Origin: Kumtagia ephedrae
GTDB taxonomy: Bacteria; Pseudomonadota; Alphaproteobacteria; Rhizobiales; Rhizobiaceae
DNA: 64,000 bases
Assembly (NCBI RefSeq): GCF_003012745.1
Contig: NZ_PXYK01000002.1
Span: 186,001-250,000 of the forward strand
Direction: 5' to 3'
The translations under genes were made by a program, and so were the position numbers. Under the pieces are notes generated by a model that saw nothing but the letters and a program-made list of their open reading frames with translations, had not been told where the DNA came from and ran no database searches. Positions 39,705 to 48,416 of the stretch are shown here, piece after piece. Numbering within the stretch: position 1 is the stretch's first letter; each line of letters starts with the position of its first letter.

Positions 39705-41264
39705 CTAGTTCACCGTGTCCGGCAATCGCTCCTCACGTCGCGCGATGAAGTCGGCGAGCCCTTCGGCGATACCCTCGTCCAGTTTCGGCTCCTCATAGTC
39801 GGCAAGCATGGCACGCGCCTTCTCGCGTCCGCGCGTGTCATGATCCCTGGCTCCTTCGGCGTTCCACTGCTCGAAGGAATTGAAGTCCATGAGGGACGGC
39901 ATGAAGAAGGCCGACTCGAAATGCTCGAGCGTGTGCTGGGTGCCGAGGAAATGGCCGGCCGGGCCGACCTCCCGAATGGCCGCCAGCGCGTCCTTGAAGT
40001 CGTCGAAGGAAAGCCCGCCCGCATATTTGTACCATCCGACCAGCTGCTCGCAGTCGGTGGCGAATTTCGAATAGCCGCAGGTCAGGCCGGCTTCCAGCCA
40101 TCCCGCCGAATGCCAGATGTAGTTGGCGCCTGCCAGAATGGCCGCATGCATCAGCATGTTGGCCTCGTAGCCGGCCTGGGCGTCGTTCAGCTTCGACCCG
40201 ACATGGAAACCCGACGTGCGCCAGGGAAGCCGGTATTTCCGCGCCAGCGCACCCATCAGGTACATCATCTGCGCGGCCTCCGGCGTGCCTCCCATAGGAG
40301 CGCCGGTCTTCATGTCGACGGTCACCATGAACTGCCCGTAGATCTGCGGCGAGCCCGGCCGGAGGAGTTGCGTGAACGCCACGCCGGCCAGCGCCTCGGC
40401 GTTGACCTGGGCCACCGCGCCGACGGCGGACGCCGAAGTCGAGGCGCCGCAAAGGGCGAAGGGCGCCAGGATCAGCGGCTGGTTGTGGCGCGCATAGACC
40501 TTCATCGCATCCAGCATCGTCGCATCCCACACCAGGGGCGAGTTGCAGTTGGTGATGGAGACGAGGACCGGATTGTCGCGCACGAACTCCTGACCGAAGA
40601 CGATGCCGGCCATCTCCATCGTGTCTTCCGCCCGCTCGCGGGACGTGACGATGCCCATGAACGGCTTGTCGGAGTGCTTCAGCGCCGAATGGATGATGTG
40701 CAGGTGCCGCTTCGGCACCGGAATATCCATGGGCTCGCAGATGATCGAACTCGAGGAATGCAGCGCCGGCGCCATGTAGGCCAGCTTGTGGAAGTTATTG
40801 AGGTCCGCGAGCGTACCGTAGCGGCGGTTGTTGTCGAGGTCGCGCACATAGGGCGCGCCGTACATCGGCACGAAAATCGAGTTGTCGCCGCCGACCTGGA
40901 CCGTGCGGTCGGGGTTACGGGCGTTGAGCGTGAATTCGGCCGGCACCTTGGCGACCAGTTCCATGAGCAACGCACGGTCGATGCGCACGCGGGTGTCGGT
41001 GACGTCGGCGCCGGCGCGCTTCCACATGGCGATCGCCTCGTCGTCACGGAACTCGCATCCCACCTCTTCGAGGATGGCAAGCGACGCCTCGTGGATCAGC
41101 TCGACGGCTTCGTCCGGCACGATGTCGTAGACGGGTATCTTGCGCACAAGCGTCGGGAACGAGGGGATCGGCGCGCTGCGCATGGCCTTGCGGCCGAGAC
41201 GCCCGCCGCCACGGCGGTGGGCTACAAGCTGTTCCGAGGTCCGGACGGCATCCGCTACGGTCAT
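39705..41264 (-). CDS. Trimethylamine methyltransferase family (MttB superfamily), non-pyrrolysine
   Basis: 519 residues without any in-frame stop, so unlike methanogen MttB it needs no pyrrolysine. Family landmarks include EASLAILEEVGCEFRDDEA, CNSPLVWDATMLDAMKVYARHNQP, MGGTPEAAQMMYLMGALARKY and KYAGGLSFDDFKDALAAI. Non-Pyl members transfer a methyl from quaternary amines (glycine betaine, proline betaine, carnitine) to a corrinoid protein. No corrinoid protein or its activase is in the window, so the acceptor is elsewhere or the chemistry differs. A LysR gene lies upstream and a DgcA-like gene follows, a plausible betaine-to-demethylated-amine module. Shine-Dalgarno AAGGGAG. Confidence 0.85.
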   Translation of the reverse strand: MTVADAVRTSEQLVAHRRGGGRLGRKAMRSAPIPSFPTLVRKIPVYDIVPDEAVELIHEASLAILEEVGCEFRDDEAIAMWKRAGADVTDTRVRIDRALLMELVAKVPAEFTLNARNPDRTVQVGGDNSIFVPMYGAPYVRDLDNNRRYGTLADLNNFHKLAYMAPALHSSSSIICEPMDIPVPKRHLHIIHSALKHSDKPFMGIVTSRERAEDTMEMAGIVFGQEFVRDNPVLVSITNCNSPLVWDATMLDAMKVYARHNQPLILAPFALCGASTSASAVGAVAQVNAEALAGVAFTQLLRPGSPQIYGQFMVTVDMKTGAPMGGTPEAAQMMYLMGALARKYRLPWRTSGFHVGSKLNDAQAGYEANMLMHAAILAGANYIWHSAGWLEAGLTCGYSKFATDCEQLVGWYKYAGGLSFDDFKDALAAIREVGPAGHFLGTQHTLEHFESAFFMPSLMDFNSFEQWNAEGARDHDTRGREKARAMLADYEEPKLDEGIAEGLADFIARREERLPDTVN

Positions 41265-41349
41265 TGTTCCGCACTCCCTTGCCCGTAAGGAGAACGCCTC
41301 GCAAGCTCGGATTCAAGCGAATAAGCGACCAGCTTCGCTTGAGCTCAGC

Positions 41350-42246
41350 TCAATCGTCAAGGGAGAGCAGCCAGTCGCGCAGCACGGTAGCCTGACGGCT
41401 CAGCGGCCGGCGGGCGCTCCAGGTGACGAAGTAGGACCGCGGCGCCGCGATCTCGGCGTCGGTGAGCTGCACCAGATCGCCGGACTCGAGCAGCGGCGTG
41501 ACTAGGCTGGCCCAGCCCAGCACGGCGCCATGGCCGCTGCGCGCCGCCTGCAGCGCGATCACGTGGCTGTTGAAGCGGCGCACGTTGAGGCGCCGATCCG
41601 GACAGCCGACCTCGCGGAAGAAGTCGGCCCAGGTCGTCCAGTCCCAATCTATGCCTTCGACGGAAAGCAGTTGCAGCTTGGAAAGGTCCTCGATCGTCGC
41701 GACCGGATGTGTGCGCGCGAAACCGGGGCTCGCCACCGGGAAGATGCGGTCGTCATAAAGCTTTGCCGACAGCTCGTCCGGCCAATCGCCGCTGCCGTAG
41801 CGAAGCCTGAGATCGATGTCGGGACGATCCAGGCCACGCGGCTGATCGGAGATGACGTGGTCGACGACGATGTCCTGGTGACTGCTCCAGAATGCGCTCA
41901 TGCGCGGCATGAGCCAGAGATGAGCCATCGCCATGGTGCATCCGATGGTGACGTTCGGCTGCCCCCCGGCGGCCTTCACCTGCAGGAAGGTGGAGGAGAT
42001 CCGCTCGAAGCCTTCGCGCAGCGCCGCGGCTATCGTCTCGCCCTCGCGCGTCATTTCGAGCGCCCGGTGGCGGCGCACGAACAGCGGATTGCCGAGTTCC
42101 TCCTCCAGCATCCGGACCTGCTTGGAAATCGCGCCCGGCGTCACGTTGAGCTCGTCGGCAGCCTTGGTGAGGCTGAGGTATCTGGCTGCTGCCTCGAACG
42201 CAGCAAGGGCGTTCAACGACGGAAGGCTATAGTATCGGCGAACCAT
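41350..42246 (-). CDS. LysR-family transcriptional regulator (GcvA-like)
   Basis: 298 residues. The N-terminal winged helix-turn-helix (LPSLNALAAFEAAARYLSLTKAADELNVTPGAISKQVR, as a family pattern) and FVRRHRALEMTREGE are of the GcvA/AmpR type. The C-terminal effector domain has VTIGCTMAMAHLWLMPRMSAFW. It precedes the MttB-like gene on the same strand and is divergent from the flavoprotein gene at 42469, so it may control both. The 222-bp divergent gap contains A+T-rich text near 42340-42360 but no palindrome I would call an operator with confidence. The effector may be the methylated amine. Confidence 0.9.
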   Translation of the reverse strand: MVRRYYSLPSLNALAAFEAAARYLSLTKAADELNVTPGAISKQVRMLEEELGNPLFVRRHRALEMTREGETIAAALREGFERISSTFLQVKAAGGQPNVTIGCTMAMAHLWLMPRMSAFWSSHQDIVVDHVISDQPRGLDRPDIDLRLRYGSGDWPDELSAKLYDDRIFPVASPGFARTHPVATIEDLSKLQLLSVEGIDWDWTTWADFFREVGCPDRRLNVRRFNSHVIALQAARSGHGAVLGWASLVTPLLESGDLVQLTDAEIAAPRSYFVTWSARRPLSRQATVLRDWLLSLDD

Positions 42247-42468
42247 GCTGATGCTACCCCGGCCGCATGCCGCGGCTCAATGTTGGAACGAACATTCGCC
42301 GCAGCCTCGTTTGCCTGTGGCTCAACCGCCGGGGAATTTCGTTCATGTTGACTATTAGCCTCGTTTGCCGGTCGATGTGCAACCGCCGTCTTCCCTCGCG
42401 GAGATGGATCCGCCGCAGGTACCGAAACGCGTCCGCATCAAAGGTGCGGCGCTCCGAGGGAGGGGGCA

Positions 42469-44451
42469 GTGTCCCAACGGGGTTTCAAACGACTTTTCGA
42501 ACCGGTGGCGTTGCGGGGAAAGACGCTCCGCAACCGCATCGTCTTCGGCGCTCACACGGCGAACATGGCGGTGGAGGGCGTGCCTACGGAGCGGCATGTC
42601 GGCTACTACGCCGAACGCGCGATCGGCGGCGCGGCCATGGTGGTGGTGGAACCGATGCCCGTGCACGCCGCCGCCGTGCTGACCCGCGGCAACTTTCGCC
42701 CTGGCGATGACAGCGTGATCCCCCACTTCCGCAAGGTGACCGAAGCGATCCGCGGCAACGGCGCCGTGGCGATCCAGCAGCTCTACCATGTCGGGCAGCA
42801 CGCCGACGCAGACAACTCCTTCCACGCCGGCTGGTCGCCATCCGGCCTGCCGAGCTACCACGACTCCGACGGCTCGCACCGCATGACCGAGACTGAAATC
42901 GAGGACACGATCGACGGCTTCGTCCAGGCGGCACGCCGCTGTCGCGCGGCCGGCTTCGACGGCGTCGAAGTGTGGGCGGCCTATCATTCGATGCTCGACC
43001 AGTTCTGGACGCCCTGGTCGAACCGCCGCGCCGATCGCTGGGGCGGCAGCCTCGAAAACCGCACGCGCATGAGCCGCGAGGTGATGAGCCGTATCCGACG
43101 GGAATGCGGCGAGGACTTCATCGTCGGCCTCGCCGTCAATGATGAGCCGGACGTCGAGGTGGCGCTGAAGCGGGAGGCGCTGTCCGAGATCGTCGAGCGG
43201 CACGACCGCGACCACCTGATGGACTACGTCACCTGCGGCTCCGGCAGCTACTTCGACTTCTACAAGATCATGCCGACCTTCGTTTACCCGGAAAAACTCG
43301 GCACCGAGCTCGCGGCCGTGCTGAAGTCCACTGTCCGCCACGCTCTGGTCACGGCCGAAAGCCATATCCGCACGCCCGAAAACGCCGAGGGCGTGCTGAG
43401 CGAGGGCCGCGCCGACCTGGTCTCGATCGTGCGCGGGCAGATCGCCGACCCGCATCTCGCCAACAAGGCTGCCACCGGACGCGCCGACGACATCCGCGGC
43501 TGCCTGTCTTGCAACCAGATGTGCTGGGGGCGCCGCTCGCGCGACTACTGGATCAGTTGCGTCATCAATCCGTCGGCCGGACGCGAATTCGAATGGGGAG
43601 GCGACCGCTTCACGCCGGCCGAACGGCCCAAGCGCGTGTTCGTCGTCGGCGGCGGGCCGGCCGGGCTGGAAGCGGCGCGCGTCGCGGCGGAACGCGGGCA
43701 CCATGTGGTGCTGGCGGAAGCCTCGGATCGTCTGGGCGGGCAGTTCCGCCTGGCAGGCCTGCAGCCGCGCCGGGCGCAGATCCTCGACCTCATCGATTGG
43801 TATCAACGGCAACTCGGCCAGTTGCAGGTCGAGGTGCGCTACGGGCACTATGTCGAAGCCGACGACGTTGAGCGCGAAAATGCCGAGCACGTCATCATTG
43901 CCACGGGGTCCCAGCCGCCCGACGGCGCGTTCCAACGGGCGTTGCCGCAGTTCGACGGCATTCCGGGTGGAGGACCTGCCCTGTCCGCGGAAGCGGTGAT
44001 GGCGCGCGAGGCTAGGCCAGGCAAGCGGGTCATCGTGCTCGACGACGGCGGCAACTGGAAGGGATGCGGCACGGCCTGGAAGCTTGCCGAGGATGGTCAC
44101 GAGGTCACGATCGTCACGCCGGATGCCCTGGTGGGCAAGGAGTTGCAGCGGATGGCCGTCGACCTGCCGCTGCGCCGCGCGCTCGCCCGCCTCGGCGTCC
44201 GCTTCCTGACCGAAAGCGCAGTGATCAACTGGAACGGCGAGTTGGCGACGATTGCTTCTCTGCTCGATGGCCGCGAGCAGCAATGCGAAGCGGACGCGCT
44301 GGTCTATGCCGCCACCAACGTCGCGGACGACGCTCTCGCGCGCGGACTGGAGGAACGCGGCGTCTCCTTCGCCGCGATCGGCGACTGCACGGCCGCGCGC
44401 CAGGCGGCATTCGCGATCCATGACGGACGCAAGATCGCGCTGGCACTATAG
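42469..44451 (+). CDS. TMADH/2,4-dienoyl-CoA reductase-type flavoprotein
   Basis: 660 residues starting at a GTG behind AGGGAGGGGG. Old-yellow-enzyme FMN barrel (FEPVALRGKTLRNRIVFGAH, YHVGQHADAD, WAAYHSMLDQFWTPWSNRRADRWGGSLENR) plus FAD/NAD(H) domain (VFVVGGGPAGLEAARVAAERGH). The 4Fe-4S ligands are complete: Cys345, Cys348, Cys352 and Cys364 (C-x2-C-x3-C-x11-C), in contrast to the relative at 37583. Oxidative N-demethylation of an amine or reduction of an unsaturated bond are both possible; the methylated-amine neighbourhood favours the first. Divergent from the LysR gene. A second LysR gene converges from downstream. Confidence 0.85.
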   Translation: MSQRGFKRLFEPVALRGKTLRNRIVFGAHTANMAVEGVPTERHVGYYAERAIGGAAMVVVEPMPVHAAAVLTRGNFRPGDDSVIPHFRKVTEAIRGNGAVAIQQLYHVGQHADADNSFHAGWSPSGLPSYHDSDGSHRMTETEIEDTIDGFVQAARRCRAAGFDGVEVWAAYHSMLDQFWTPWSNRRADRWGGSLENRTRMSREVMSRIRRECGEDFIVGLAVNDEPDVEVALKREALSEIVERHDRDHLMDYVTCGSGSYFDFYKIMPTFVYPEKLGTELAAVLKSTVRHALVTAESHIRTPENAEGVLSEGRADLVSIVRGQIADPHLANKAATGRADDIRGCLSCNQMCWGRRSRDYWISCVINPSAGREFEWGGDRFTPAERPKRVFVVGGGPAGLEAARVAAERGHHVVLAEASDRLGGQFRLAGLQPRRAQILDLIDWYQRQLGQLQVEVRYGHYVEADDVERENAEHVIIATGSQPPDGAFQRALPQFDGIPGGGPALSAEAVMAREARPGKRVIVLDDGGNWKGCGTAWKLAEDGHEVTIVTPDALVGKELQRMAVDLPLRRALARLGVRFLTESAVINWNGELATIASLLDGREQQCEADALVYAATNVADDALARGLEERGVSFAAIGDCTAARQAAFAIHDGRKIALAL

Positions 44452-44512
44452 GAGCGCCCGGCGAGCAAAGGGTTCGGCGCAGGCCTGCGCCAGCCGCCGG
44501 GCAACAACGTGA

Positions 44513-45469
44513 TCAGTTCCACAGCAACAGCGGCTCCTTCTCCTTCGTCGTCACCGAGAAATGGGCCGGTCCGACCTCACGGAAGAAGCGGGAGAACATC
44601 TCGATGAACAGCCGGACGAAGAGCGGCTTCGAATTGCCGTAGGGGTCGAGGATGATGACGGACGGCGGCGGCAGTTCGTCGAGGATGGGGCGGCGTACGA
44701 TCGCCGATCCGTCGGCCGTGGCGCGGCCGATCGGCCGCATGTTGAGGATGGACATGCCGAAGCCGGAGGCGACCGCCGAGCGGACCGTCTCGTAGGACCG
44801 GGTGTGGAAACGGACTTCCGGCCGCTTCGCCAGGATATCGAAGAGCGTCAGCAGGTAGGTCGCGGTCTGCGGCATGTCGAGCAGGACGAACGGGCGCGTG
44901 GCGATGTCGGCGAGCCATACCGCATCCCTGGCGGCCAACGGGTCGTCGGCATGCAGCAGCGCATGCGCCGGCACCTTGCAGATCTTCGTCATCGTGCCGG
45001 TCGTGATCGAGCCGATGTCGTAAAGGACGGCGAGATCGATGATGCCCTCGGACAACCATGACTGCAGCTGCACCTGGTCGCCTTCGAGCAGGTCGATCTC
45101 CACGTCGCCGACATGGTCGACATACCGGCGCAACATCTCCGGCATGAACAGCGCGCCGAAAGGCTCGAAGCAGCCGATGCGCAGCACCTTGGGGACGCGT
45201 TCCGAGAGGTCGCCGATGGCGCGGTCGAACTCGGTCGCTGCCGACAGCATGATCCGCGCGGCGCTGATGAAGCGTTCGCCGGACGGCGTTATCTGCACGC
45301 CGCGCGCCGGGCGCCGCTCGAAGATGCGTGCGCCCATCTCGCCCTCGGCGAGGGCGATGGCGGCAAGGATGGAGGATTGCGAAATATGGAGCGCCTTCGA
45401 CGCGGCCTGAACGCTGCCGAGGCTCGCGACCTCGCAGACGTAGCGAAGCTGGCGGATGCTGAGATTCAT
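44513..45469 (-). CDS. LysR-family transcriptional regulator
   Basis: 318 residues with the LysR helix-turn-helix (IRQLRYVCEVASLGSVQAASKALHISQSSI at the N-terminus, family pattern) and FERRPARGVQITPSGE. The effector domain contains LRIGCFEPFGALFMPEMLRRY. It is divergent from the amidase gene, with 135 bp between the start codons, and probably activates the amidase-Liv-GMC-deacetylase operon. An AATGTA...TACATT dyad in the gap is the best operator candidate. Not closely similar to the LysR at 41350. Confidence 0.9.
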   Translation of the reverse strand: MNLSIRQLRYVCEVASLGSVQAASKALHISQSSILAAIALAEGEMGARIFERRPARGVQITPSGERFISAARIMLSAATEFDRAIGDLSERVPKVLRIGCFEPFGALFMPEMLRRYVDHVGDVEIDLLEGDQVQLQSWLSEGIIDLAVLYDIGSITTGTMTKICKVPAHALLHADDPLAARDAVWLADIATRPFVLLDMPQTATYLLTLFDILAKRPEVRFHTRSYETVRSAVASGFGMSILNMRPIGRATADGSAIVRRPILDELPPPSVIILDPYGNSKPLFVRLFIEMFSRFFREVGPAHFSVTTKEKEPLLLWN

Positions 45470-45490
45470 TTTTCCCTGACGCCTCCACGG

Positions 45491-45520
45491 AATGTAAAAA
45501 CTTACGCAACAGAATACATT
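45491..45520. promoter_or_regulatory. Candidate LysR operator/promoter region before the amidase operon
   Basis: AATGTA-N18-TACATT inverted repeat, with GTAA-N4-TTAC nested in its left part. It is A+T-rich within a G+C-rich context and lies 22-51 bp upstream of the LysR start and about 85-115 bp upstream of the amidase. It fits the LysR habit of binding dyads in divergent gaps. Confidence 0.45.
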
Positions 45521-45604
45521 TTGTGAACTGGCGATGCCGGTCCAATCTGCTCCTCAAGCTCGCCGCCAGATGCGGGCCGCCTAATCCGCAAGGGGAACAT
45601 CAGC

Positions 45605-47005
45605 ATGCCAAGACGCGACCCGCTCACCGGGGCGGCGGAACTTTGCCGCATGGGCGCTGCCGATCTGGCCGCTGCCTTCCGCAGCGGCGCGGTTTCACCC
45701 GTCGAGGCGGCGGAGGCAGTGCTCGATCGCGCCGAAGCGATCAACCCCGAGCTCAATGCGTTCACGCTGATCGATCGTGCCGGAGCGCTTGCTGCCGCCG
45801 CCGCTTCCGAAAGGCGCTGGAAGGACGGCGCGCCGCTGTCAGACGTCGACGGCGTTCCGACCACGCTGAAGGACATCGTCTGGGTCGAGGGCTGGAGCGT
45901 GCGCTACGGCAGCACCACGACGTCCAACGCCCCCTGCCAGGCGGACGCGCCTTCGGTCGCCCTGCTCCGGAAGGCAGGGGCGGTGTTCATCGGCCAGACC
46001 ACGACGCCGGAATTCGGCTGGAAGGCGATCACCGACAGCGCGCTGTTCGGCGTGACCCGCAATCCCTGGAATCCGGAAAAGACGCCGGGGGGCTCCTCCG
46101 GCGGCGCGGCAGTCGCGGCCGCGGTCGGGGCCGGCGTGTTCCATCTCGGCACGGACGGAGGCGGGTCCATCCGCATCCCCGCATCCTTCACCGGCATCGT
46201 CGGCCACAAGCCGACCTTCGGGCGTGTGGCCGCATATCCCGCGAGCCCGTTCGGCACGGTCGCCCATATCGGCCCGATGACGCGCAGCACGGCGGACGCG
46301 GCGGCCATGCTGAAGGCGATGTCCGGCCGCGACCTGCGGGACTGGGCGCAAGGTGAGGGCGTCCTGACGCCGCTTGACGACGAAGCTGGCTTCAGCCTCG
46401 CGGGCAAGCGCGTCGGCTACTGGTCGCAGCCGGCATCGGGTACCGTGGATCCCGAAATCGCGCGCATCGTCGAGGCCGGAGTGGCGCGCCTGGCCGCCGC
46501 CGGCGCGATCGTCGAGCCGGTCACGCTGCCGGCGGAGAATCTGCTCGACCTCTTCCACCATCACTGGTTCACGGGCGCCGCGGCAAGGGTCGCGGGCATT
46601 GCCGAGCAGGCAAGGGCGGCGGTCGATCTGGGCCTCCTGGAGACGGCGCGCGCGGGGTCGGCCTTCACCTCCACCCAGCTCGTCCAGGCGCAGATACGGC
46701 GCGGCGAGTTCGGCGCGGCGATGGACAAGATGCTCGGGGAATTCGACTTCCTGGTTTCTCCAGCCACCGCCTTGCCGGCTTTCGACGCGGGGCTCGAACT
46801 GCCGAAGGACAGCGGCTTCAAGCGCTGGACCGAGTGGGCGGGCTTCAGCTATCCGATCAATCTCAGCCAGCAGCCGGCCTGCGTCATTCCTTGCGGCCTG
46901 ACGGCCGCGGGACTTCCCGTCGGATTCCAGATCGTCGGAGCGCGGGGGGCGGACGCCCGCGTGCTGTCGGCCGCCGCCAGCCTGGAGGCGATCTTCACCG
47001 GATAA
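45605..47005 (+). CDS. Amidase (amidase signature family)
   Basis: 466 residues. Catalytic triad by position: Lys89 in TTLKDIVWVEG, cis-Ser 164/165 in GGSSGG, nucleophile Ser188 in DGGGSIRIP. The rest of the signature (IVGHKPTFGRV, PMTRSTADAAAML, NLSQQPACVIPCG) is intact. It hydrolyses a carboxamide to acid plus ammonia or amine in the cytoplasm. It opens an operon with a branched-chain-type ABC importer, a GMC oxidoreductase and an HDAC-family amidohydrolase, so the imported compound probably carries an amide bond. Divergent from a LysR regulator. Confidence 0.92.
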   Translation: MPRRDPLTGAAELCRMGAADLAAAFRSGAVSPVEAAEAVLDRAEAINPELNAFTLIDRAGALAAAAASERRWKDGAPLSDVDGVPTTLKDIVWVEGWSVRYGSTTTSNAPCQADAPSVALLRKAGAVFIGQTTTPEFGWKAITDSALFGVTRNPWNPEKTPGGSSGGAAVAAAVGAGVFHLGTDGGGSIRIPASFTGIVGHKPTFGRVAAYPASPFGTVAHIGPMTRSTADAAAMLKAMSGRDLRDWAQGEGVLTPLDDEAGFSLAGKRVGYWSQPASGTVDPEIARIVEAGVARLAAAGAIVEPVTLPAENLLDLFHHHWFTGAAARVAGIAEQARAAVDLGLLETARAGSAFTSTQLVQAQIRRGEFGAAMDKMLGEFDFLVSPATALPAFDAGLELPKDSGFKRWTEWAGFSYPINLSQQPACVIPCGLTAAGLPVGFQIVGARGADARVLSAAASLEAIFTG

Positions 47006-47054
47006 GCATCGAACACCGCAAAAGGAAAACGACCAAGCACAAGGGGAAGGCGAT

Positions 47055-48353
47055 ATGTTGAACAGACGTGCAATGCTTCACGGGTTTGTGGGAGCGGGCG
47101 CCGCCGGCGGCGCCCTGCTCGCCGACATGAACAGGACCGCCAAGGCGCAGGAGGGCGAGCCGGTCCATGTCGGGTCGGCGCTGCCGATGTCCGGCTTCGC
47201 CGCCGCGGACGGCATCGAATTCAAGAACGGGCTCGAGCTGGCCGCCGCGGAGATCAACGCCGCGGGCGGCATCCTCGGCCGGCCGATCGAGCTTCATATC
47301 GAAGACACGAAGGACCAGGGCGCCGACCTGGTCTCGCAAGCCATGCAGCGCCTGGTCGACCGCTACAACACGCCGGCGATCATCAACGGCTACAATCTCG
47401 GCACCAACATGATCGAGATGGATGTCGCGGCCGACAACGACATCATCATGATGCACTACAACACGCTGATCTCGCACAACGAGAAGTTCAAGACCGATCC
47501 CGAACGCTATTACGGCTCGTTCCAGGGTGATCCGCCGGAGTTCTGGTACGGACCGGGCTGCCTGAACTTCCTGAAGACGCTGTCGGAAGGCGGCAAGTGG
47601 ACGGCGCCCAACAAGAAGATCGCCATCATCCCGTCGGCCAACGAGTATTCGATCGTCATCGCCAACGCGATCCGCGACAAGGCGGCGGAGTACGGCTTCG
47701 AGGTGAGCCTGTTCGAGACGGTCCCGTTCCCGACCAACCAGTGGGGCCCGACGCTGGCCAAGCTCAGGCAGGACCCGCCGGCGGCCATCATCGTCACCCA
47801 CTTCCTGCCGCAGGACCTCGCGCAGTTCATGGTGCAGTTCCTGACGCAGCCGATCAACAGCCTGGTCTACATGCAGTACGGGCCGTCGCTGCCGGCCTTC
47901 CGCGAGATCGGCGGCGCAAGCATCAACGGCGTCATCTACTCGACGGTGATAGGCTGCCTGCCGGACGAATTCTCCAAGGCCTACCGGGAGTCCTACCGCG
48001 CGAAGTTCGGTCCGAACTCGGCCTACATCACCGGTTCGCAGACCTATGACGGCCTGTGGATGTGGGCGATCGCGGCAGCCATCGCCGGCGACCCGGGCGA
48101 GCCCTTCGACAAGGAGCAGGTCGGCAAGGTGGCGGCGGTCATGCGCCGCAACGTCTATCGCGGCGTCAACGGCACCTATCGCGCGGATCCGGCAGGCCAG
48201 TCGGCCTATTGCTACCCGACGCAGGTCGCCGATCCGTCGCTGGGCATGCCGCACCAGTTCCTGCAGCACCAGGACCACACCACCGATCCGAAGCTGATTG
48301 CGCCGGCTCTCTACGCGACCGACGCGTTCCTGCTGCCGCCGTGGATCAAATAG
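47055..48353 (+). CDS. ABC transporter substrate-binding protein (urea/amide, branched-chain type)
   Basis: 432 residues with an N-terminal NRRAMLHGF twin-arginine-like signal, a hydrophobic GAGAAGGALLAD run and a likely cleavage after AKAQ. Mature part: VHVGSALPMSGFAAADGIEFKNG, AAAEINAAGGILGRPIEL, VSLFETVPFPTNQWGPTLAKLRQDPPAAIIV and ITGSQTYDGLWMWAIA, typical of Leu/Ile/Val- and amide-type receptors. It feeds the LivGFHM set encoded directly downstream. The neighbouring amidase suggests an amide-containing ligand. A strong hairpin follows the stop codon and may favour high expression of this gene over the rest. Confidence 0.9.
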   Translation: MLNRRAMLHGFVGAGAAGGALLADMNRTAKAQEGEPVHVGSALPMSGFAAADGIEFKNGLELAAAEINAAGGILGRPIELHIEDTKDQGADLVSQAMQRLVDRYNTPAIINGYNLGTNMIEMDVAADNDIIMMHYNTLISHNEKFKTDPERYYGSFQGDPPEFWYGPGCLNFLKTLSEGGKWTAPNKKIAIIPSANEYSIVIANAIRDKAAEYGFEVSLFETVPFPTNQWGPTLAKLRQDPPAAIIVTHFLPQDLAQFMVQFLTQPINSLVYMQYGPSLPAFREIGGASINGVIYSTVIGCLPDEFSKAYRESYRAKFGPNSAYITGSQTYDGLWMWAIAAAIAGDPGEPFDKEQVGKVAAVMRRNVYRGVNGTYRADPAGQSAYCYPTQVADPSLGMPHQFLQHQDHTTDPKLIAPALYATDAFLLPPWIK

Positions 48354-48365
48354 GGCGATGCTGAA

Positions 48366-48397
48366 CGACCGTCGGCCGGGCAGCCGGCCGATGGTCG
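48366..48397 (+). promoter_or_regulatory. Intercistronic hairpin after the binding-protein gene
   Basis: A 14-bp stem with one mismatch (CGACCGTCGGCCGG / CCGGCCGATGGTCG, loop GCAG), beginning 12 bp after the stop and 20 bp before the ATPase start. No T-run, so mRNA stabilisation or partial termination is likely. This would give many binding proteins per membrane complex. Confidence 0.65.
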
Positions 48398-48416
48398 CCT
48401 CGGAAGGAGCGGGATC

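Noticed and set aside
41339-41353. TTGAGCT-C-AGCTCAA palindrome between the MttB-like and LysR genes
   Set aside because: It overlaps the LysR stop codon, is short and stands alone; chance occurrence cannot be excluded.
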